64,000 nt of DNA from an uncultured Bacilli bacterium (lineage in GTDB: Bacteria > Bacillota_I > Bacilli_A > Izemoplasmatales > UBA1188): NCBI GenBank assembly GCA_905235635.1, contig CAJOMC010000006.1:24109-88108 (forward strand), in the 5' to 3' direction. The notes beneath the pieces were generated by a model. That model searched no databases. It had not been told where the DNA came from and saw only the letters and a list, made by a program, of their open reading frames with translations. This document shows positions 59,466-64,000 of the stretch, piece after piece (positions within the stretch are counted from its first letter, which is position 1; each line of letters opens with the position of its first letter). The position numbers and the translations under genes are program-made.

Positions 59466-60323
59466 ATGTATAAAATACTGAATAAAAAAGTTCTTAATAA
59501 TACGGTAATTGAGATGGAAGTCTTTGCGCCACTAGTAGCGGAAAAGGCTAAACCTGGCCAATTCATAATACTTAGGTCACACGAGGATTCAGAAAGAATC
59601 CCTTTAACAATCGCAGGATATGATATAGATAAAGGTACTATTAAAATAATATTTCAAATAGTAGGTGCATCTACTTTAAGATTAAATGAACTAAAAGAAG
59701 GGGATAATATTCATGATTTCGTGGGGCCACTTGGTCTTCCAACTCATACTGAAGGTATTAAAAAGGTATGTGTAGTAGGTGGAGGGGTTGGATGCGCTAT
59801 TGCGCTTCCTATCGCAGAAGAATTCCATACATTAGGCGCAAATGTCACAAGTATAGTTGGCTTTAGAAATAAGGAACTTGTAATCTTAGAAGATGAATTT
59901 AAAAATGCATCAGATACACTTATTATGATGACTGATGATGGCTCATATGGAGAAAAAGGGAATGTCACTATTCCTTTAAAGAACTTACTTGAATCAGGTG
60001 TAAAGTACGATATGGTAATCGCAATTGGTCCACTTGTTATGATGAAATATGTTGTTGAAACAGTAAGGCCATTTAATATTCCAGTAACTGTATCTATGAA
60101 TCCTATTATGATTGATGGGACAGGTATGTGCGGTTGTTGTAGATTATCTTTGATTAAAGAAAATAAAAGAGAAATGAAATTTGCCTGTGTAGATGGTCCT
60201 GACTTTAATGGATATGAAGTCGATTTTGATGAAGCTATTCAAAGAAGCAAACAATATAGTGATTTTGAAAGAAAAGCATACGATAAAGAGTGTAACTTAC
60301 TTGCTAAAGGAGGAAAAAACTAA
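59466..60323 (+). CDS. nfnA: NfnA/SudB-like FAD/2Fe-2S NAD(P)-binding subunit
   Basis: 'GPLGLPTH', 'VVGGGVGCAIALPIAEE', 'MIDGTGMCGCCRLSLIKENKREMKFACVDGPDFNGYEVDFDEA'. Confidence 0.85.
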   Translation: MYKILNKKVLNNTVIEMEVFAPLVAEKAKPGQFIILRSHEDSERIPLTIAGYDIDKGTIKIIFQIVGASTLRLNELKEGDNIHDFVGPLGLPTHTEGIKKVCVVGGGVGCAIALPIAEEFHTLGANVTSIVGFRNKELVILEDEFKNASDTLIMMTDDGSYGEKGNVTIPLKNLLESGVKYDMVIAIGPLVMMKYVVETVRPFNIPVTVSMNPIMIDGTGMCGCCRLSLIKENKREMKFACVDGPDFNGYEVDFDEAIQRSKQYSDFERKAYDKECNLLAKGGKN

Positions 60324-61714
60324 TGGCGTTAATTCCAAAAAAACATGAAATGCCTATTCAAGGTCCTCTAGAACGTACTACTAATTTTTGTGAAGTTGCA
60401 CTTGGATACACTAAAGAAATTGCAGTGGCTGAAGCAGAGAGGTGCTTAAACTGTAAAAATAGACCATGCATTGAAGGATGCCCTGTCCATATAGCTATTC
60501 CAGATTTTATTCAGGAAGTTAAAAAAGGTAATTTTAATGAAGCATATGCAATTATATCTAAATCATCATCTCTTCCAGCCGTGTGTGGAAGAGTTTGTCC
60601 ACAAGAAAAACAGTGTGAAGCAATGTGTACTCTTCACACAAAACTAAAAGTTGATGGTGTAGGTATAGGTAGAATAGAAAGATTTGTGGCTGACTACCAT
60701 AACGAAAACAGTACTAATTCTATAGTACCTCCTAAATCAAATAGCCACAAGGTTGCGATTATTGGCTCTGGACCATCAGGTCTTACTTGTGCAGGAGATC
60801 TCCAAAAACAGGGATTTTCTGTGACAATATTTGAAGCACTTCACACCCCTGGTGGAGTACTTGTATATGGTATTCCCGAGTTTAGATTACCTAAATCAAT
60901 AGTGAAAAAAGAGATTGATAACTTAAAAGCATTAGGTGTTGAGATTAAAACTAATGTAGTAATTGGTAAAACACTCACAATTGATGAATTATTTAATATG
61001 GGATATGAAGCAATTTATATTGCATCAGGCGCAGGCCTACCTAAATTTATGGATATTCCTGGCGAAGGACTTAAAGGTGTATTCTCTGCGAATGAATTTT
61101 TAACCCGTATTAACCTCATGAAGGCCTATGAAGATAATAGTTATACACCTATTATTAAATCTAAAAAAGTTGCAGTAGTAGGTGGTGGAAATGTCGCAAT
61201 GGATGCCGCAAGATCTGCGAAAAGATTAGGTTCAGATGTTACTATTATTTATCGTAGAACCTTTGATGAACTTCCCGCAAGGCATGAAGAGATAGAACAT
61301 GCTTTAGAGGAAGGCATTAAGTTTAACTTCTTAACAAACCCTATAGAAATAATTGGGGATGAAAACGGAAATTGTATAGGTATTAAATGTGTAAAAATGG
61401 AGTTAGGTTCTCCTGATGAATCAGGTAGAAAAAGACCAGTTGTGATAGAAAATAGTGAATTTACTATAGATACTGATGCAGTAATTATGTCCTTAGGTAC
61501 GTCACCTAATCCATTAATCAAGAATACGACAGAAGGTCTATCTACCACTAAATGGGGTGGTATTATGATTGATGAAGACACAGGCCTATCGTCAAGAGAA
61601 AATGTATACGCAGGTGGAGATGCAGTGACGGGAGCTGCGACAGTTATCCTTGCGATGGGTGCAGGTAAAAAGGCTTCCCAAGCAATTTCTAAGAAACTAT
61701 TAAATAAAGAATAA
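60323..61714 (+). CDS. nfnB: NfnB/SudA/GltD-like NADPH-dependent FAD oxidoreductase subunit
   Basis: 'AERCLNCKNRPCIEGCPVHIAIPDFI', 'IIGSGPSGLTCAGDLQKQGF', 'GGGNVAMDAARSAKRLG', overlaps nfnA stop. Confidence 0.88.
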   Translation: MALIPKKHEMPIQGPLERTTNFCEVALGYTKEIAVAEAERCLNCKNRPCIEGCPVHIAIPDFIQEVKKGNFNEAYAIISKSSSLPAVCGRVCPQEKQCEAMCTLHTKLKVDGVGIGRIERFVADYHNENSTNSIVPPKSNSHKVAIIGSGPSGLTCAGDLQKQGFSVTIFEALHTPGGVLVYGIPEFRLPKSIVKKEIDNLKALGVEIKTNVVIGKTLTIDELFNMGYEAIYIASGAGLPKFMDIPGEGLKGVFSANEFLTRINLMKAYEDNSYTPIIKSKKVAVVGGGNVAMDAARSAKRLGSDVTIIYRRTFDELPARHEEIEHALEEGIKFNFLTNPIEIIGDENGNCIGIKCVKMELGSPDESGRKRPVVIENSEFTIDTDAVIMSLGTSPNPLIKNTTEGLSTTKWGGIMIDEDTGLSSRENVYAGGDAVTGAATVILAMGAGKKASQAISKKLLNKE

Positions 61715-61739
61715 TTATTCTAGTATAATATTATGTAAT

Positions 61740-61821
61740 GCGAGTATGGCGGAACTGGTAGACGCGTTAGTCTCAGAAGCTAATGGGTAACACCTTGCAA
61801 GTTCAAGTCTTGTTGCTCGCA
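61740..61821 (+). tRNA. tRNA-Leu (anticodon CAG), CCA not encoded
   Basis: Acceptor GCGAGTA/TGCTCGC, D-arm, anticodon loop CTCAGAA in TTAGT/GCTAA stem, variable arm gggt-aac-acct, T-arm GCAAG-TTCAAGT-CTTGT, followed by T7. Confidence 0.93.
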
Positions 61822-61960
61822 TTTTTTTACGGGAAAAAGTGATTTTTTACAAACTCCACAACATTTAATGTTTTTATTATTAAAATATGGTTGGTGGTTT
61901 GTACGGTATGTGGTTTTACAGCGATGAACCCAATAATTGTACTTATTAATGGAGCGGAAG

Positions 61961-62914
61961 ATGAAAATTCATAAGATTATTTATTTGTTACTTGTATTAA
62001 TAGTATTCTCATTTGCTCTTTCTTCATGCTCGAAATCCGGGAATGTTTATAGAAGAATAGGTAAAGACGATGTTAAAGAAATAAAAATAGGAACTGTTGA
62101 AAATTATTTTGATACATCAAACATAAGAAGGTATAAAGAACTTCATTTTGATATTGTTCTAAACTTTGATAAAAATACAATCACGAATACTAGATTTTCT
62201 GGTACAAAAAAACTAACTGATAAAGAGGTACAAACAATACTTGATATAGTGTGCGAATCTGAATTACTTAATTGTTACGAAAACGAAAATATCAAAACAC
62301 CATATTTAACGGTTGAAATAAAAACCTTTAGTGGAGAAAAAAGAAAAATCGTTTCTCACGAATGGTCATTTTATGAAAAAGTTTTTAATGTATTTCTCTC
62401 TATATCAAAAGCAATAGGTTTTGACATATTTAATTTTGAAGATATTATAACTAGTCTCACACTAAAGCCTATAATTCACTATAGAACACTTGAAAATCCA
62501 GTAATAGATAATAAATTGCCTTTGTACTATAATGAACCGCAAAATCCTATTAGATATAATTATGGTAATTATATAAACAACGATCAGAACATGATTGAGT
62601 ACATTAATAGAAAACAAAGACTATTTTTACCTAAAACCTCAAATATTTATTCATCATATGCAGAGATTATACTAAATAATAAGTATGTGGGATTTAGAGA
62701 TATAATAGTAAAGCAGTATTCGTTAGATGGAACATTTGAGCGCTTGGTTGAAATAGAAATAAACCATAGTTCATTGCTATCTGGTATGATTCCATATAAT
62801 TTGTATTCTTATGATGTCTTATTTAATGTTGAAACAAACAAGTATTATCATATTTATCTTGAAGATATGTCTGATAGTATTTTTGAATATATGATTTCAA
62901 CAGTACTTAAATGA
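61961..62914 (+). CDS. Lipoprotein of unknown function (paralogue 1)
   Basis: MKIHKIIYLLLVLIVFSFALSSCSKS lipobox; similar layout to the next ORF. Confidence 0.75.
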   Translation: MKIHKIIYLLLVLIVFSFALSSCSKSGNVYRRIGKDDVKEIKIGTVENYFDTSNIRRYKELHFDIVLNFDKNTITNTRFSGTKKLTDKEVQTILDIVCESELLNCYENENIKTPYLTVEIKTFSGEKRKIVSHEWSFYEKVFNVFLSISKAIGFDIFNFEDIITSLTLKPIIHYRTLENPVIDNKLPLYYNEPQNPIRYNYGNYINNDQNMIEYINRKQRLFLPKTSNIYSSYAEIILNNKYVGFRDIIVKQYSLDGTFERLVEIEINHSSLLSGMIPYNLYSYDVLFNVETNKYYHIYLEDMSDSIFEYMISTVLK

Positions 62915-62927
62915 TATGAGGTTAAAG

Positions 62928-63854
62928 ATGAAAAAGATTAACATATTATTACTAACCTTTATTTTGTTTGTGATATTTGTTCTTTCATCGTGCACTTCGA
63001 AGTATTATGTTGGGAACATAGATAGTAAGGATATAAGCACAATTGAAATAAATAGAACATATTATATAGGTGATTACTCAAAATATAAAAATACAGCTAG
63101 CGTACTCATAGATTTTAAAAACTTGTCTATTTCAAATAATTTAGATGATGAAGTTATTAAACTATCACATGAAGAAGTCCAAGATTTGCTTAATATCTTT
63201 GATGACAACAAATTATTTAAATATCCTGGATCAGAGAAAAAAGATAAAAATGCATTCTACGAGATAATAATTTCAACGACAGATGACAAAACAAAGCTAT
63301 TATATCCAAATCCTAGTTCTGAGTGGATATTAGAAATATATAAAAATGTTCCTAAATTAATAGGATATGACTTATATGGTTTAAAACCACTAATCTCAAA
63401 TGCCTTAATCTACTCAACAATCTGTTTCACAAAGCCAGAAACTATAGATAGGCTAAATGCACTAGAATGTTATAATGGTTATCAAAACGGTATTAATTAT
63501 TCATATGGTAAATTTATTAAAGATGATATAAATATGTTTGATTATGTTGATGATAATCAAAGGCATCTTAAGAAAGAATATATTTATGATAGTTGTTACA
63601 TAAACTTAATGATTAAAATGAGTTTTGTTCGTTTTACTGAAATAGTGGTAAAACAATATTCTATTGACAAGGTATACGATGGTGATATTGTCCTAATTAA
63701 CCACAACATTACACCTTCTGAACTAAAAGAATTGGGTGACATAGTGGTAGGCAATTTTACATTTAGCGCAGAAATAAATAAATATTATTATATCTATTTT
63801 GAAGACTATGATTCTAACTGGTATGAATTTATGGTTTCTACTGTAACAGTGTAA
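62928..63854 (+). CDS. Lipoprotein of unknown function (paralogue 2)
   Basis: MKKINILLLTFILFVIFVLSSCTSK lipobox; shared blocks 'NGINYSYGKFIKDDINMFDYVDDNQR' vs 'NPIRYNYGNYINNDQNMIEYINRKQR' and 'FTEIVVKQYSIDKVY' vs 'FRDIIVKQYSLDGTF'. Confidence 0.8.
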   Translation: MKKINILLLTFILFVIFVLSSCTSKYYVGNIDSKDISTIEINRTYYIGDYSKYKNTASVLIDFKNLSISNNLDDEVIKLSHEEVQDLLNIFDDNKLFKYPGSEKKDKNAFYEIIISTTDDKTKLLYPNPSSEWILEIYKNVPKLIGYDLYGLKPLISNALIYSTICFTKPETIDRLNALECYNGYQNGINYSYGKFIKDDINMFDYVDDNQRHLKKEYIYDSCYINLMIKMSFVRFTEIVVKQYSIDKVYDGDIVLINHNITPSELKELGDIVVGNFTFSAEINKYYYIYFEDYDSNWYEFMVSTVTV

Positions 63855-63904
63855 AGAAATAGACACACCTCATTATTTATTGAACCATTAAAAATGGGAC
63901 TTTT

Positions 63905-64000
63905 TGTAGTGCACTGAAAAAGTTGTACTCAAAATTATGCTACTAAAGATAAGGACTTTTGTCTATATTCAAATGGACTAAGTCCTTTTCTTTTGATATT
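63905..64000 (-). mobile_element. Right edge of an IS3-family insertion sequence, truncated by the window end
   Basis: Terminal sequence tgtagtgcactgaaaaagttgtactc resembling IS150-group ends, followed by transposase C-terminus on minus strand. Confidence 0.75.
63935..64000 (-). CDS. IS3-family transposase (OrfB) C-terminus, partial
   Basis: Reverse-strand translation NIKRKGLSPFEYRQKSLSLVA*. Confidence 0.8.
   Translation of the reverse strand, partial: NIKRKGLSPFEYRQKSLSLVA

Noticed and set aside
1-64000. Mollicute genetic code 4 (TGA=Trp)
   Set aside because: TGA is the natural stop of rimM (overlapping trmD) and of the AraC gene, and reading TGA at 16498 as Trp hits another stop soon after; code 11 fits.
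1-64000. CRISPR array, rRNA operon, prophage or BGC
   Set aside because: No regularly spaced direct repeats, no rRNA-like sequence, no phage structural or NRPS/PKS signatures seen; the repeats present are protein-domain repeats, one (ATA)7 and hairpins.

Overview
AT-rich, Firmicutes/Tenericutes-like bacterial chromosome segment. TGA acts as a stop (for example at the ends of rimM and the AraC gene), so this is code 11. About 1-36 kb is a glycan-utilisation island. It contains a DUF5696 protein, two sets of sugar ABC permeases, an LplA-type binding protein, very large secreted or anchored modular proteins, two CE2/SGNH-type esterases, a SASA-type acetylesterase, a DUF1861 protein, a GH130-like phosphorylase, an AraC regulator, a YesL-like protein and an RCC1-repeat protein. 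The island is interrupted at 9.9-11.7 kb by a scar with a truncated two-domain RhuM-family protein joined to a decayed response-regulator/BTAD gene. A second RhuM fragment lies at the island's right edge (36.1 kb). 36.3-40.5 kb is a minus-strand flavin-redox/lipid operon (YhhN, 2Fe-2S ferredoxin reductase, CrtI/RetSat-like FAD enzyme, diacylglycerol kinase). The rest is mostly core: a RelB-RelB-PIN toxin-antitoxin locus with a frameshifted toxin, a frameshifted degV, MFS, DUF2089/DUF4097/two-component cluster, rlmD, rimM-trmD, PucR, msmX/ugpC-type ATPase, a ComK-like ORF, pgk, xre-cupin, tpiA, nitroreductase, mscL, nfnAB-like genes, tRNA-Leu(CAG), two paralogous lipoproteins and the edge of an IS3-family element. 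The most interesting signals are a ~130-aa repeated module ('hxhD-xx-[NR]P' core, about 11 copies in three secreted proteins), a candidate uncharacterised glycan-active N-terminal domain in the 1.8k-aa anchored protein, the redox/lipid operon, and a gene-class-dependent excess of the tetramer CGCA/TGCG. All family calls are from reading the protein sequences; no searches were run.
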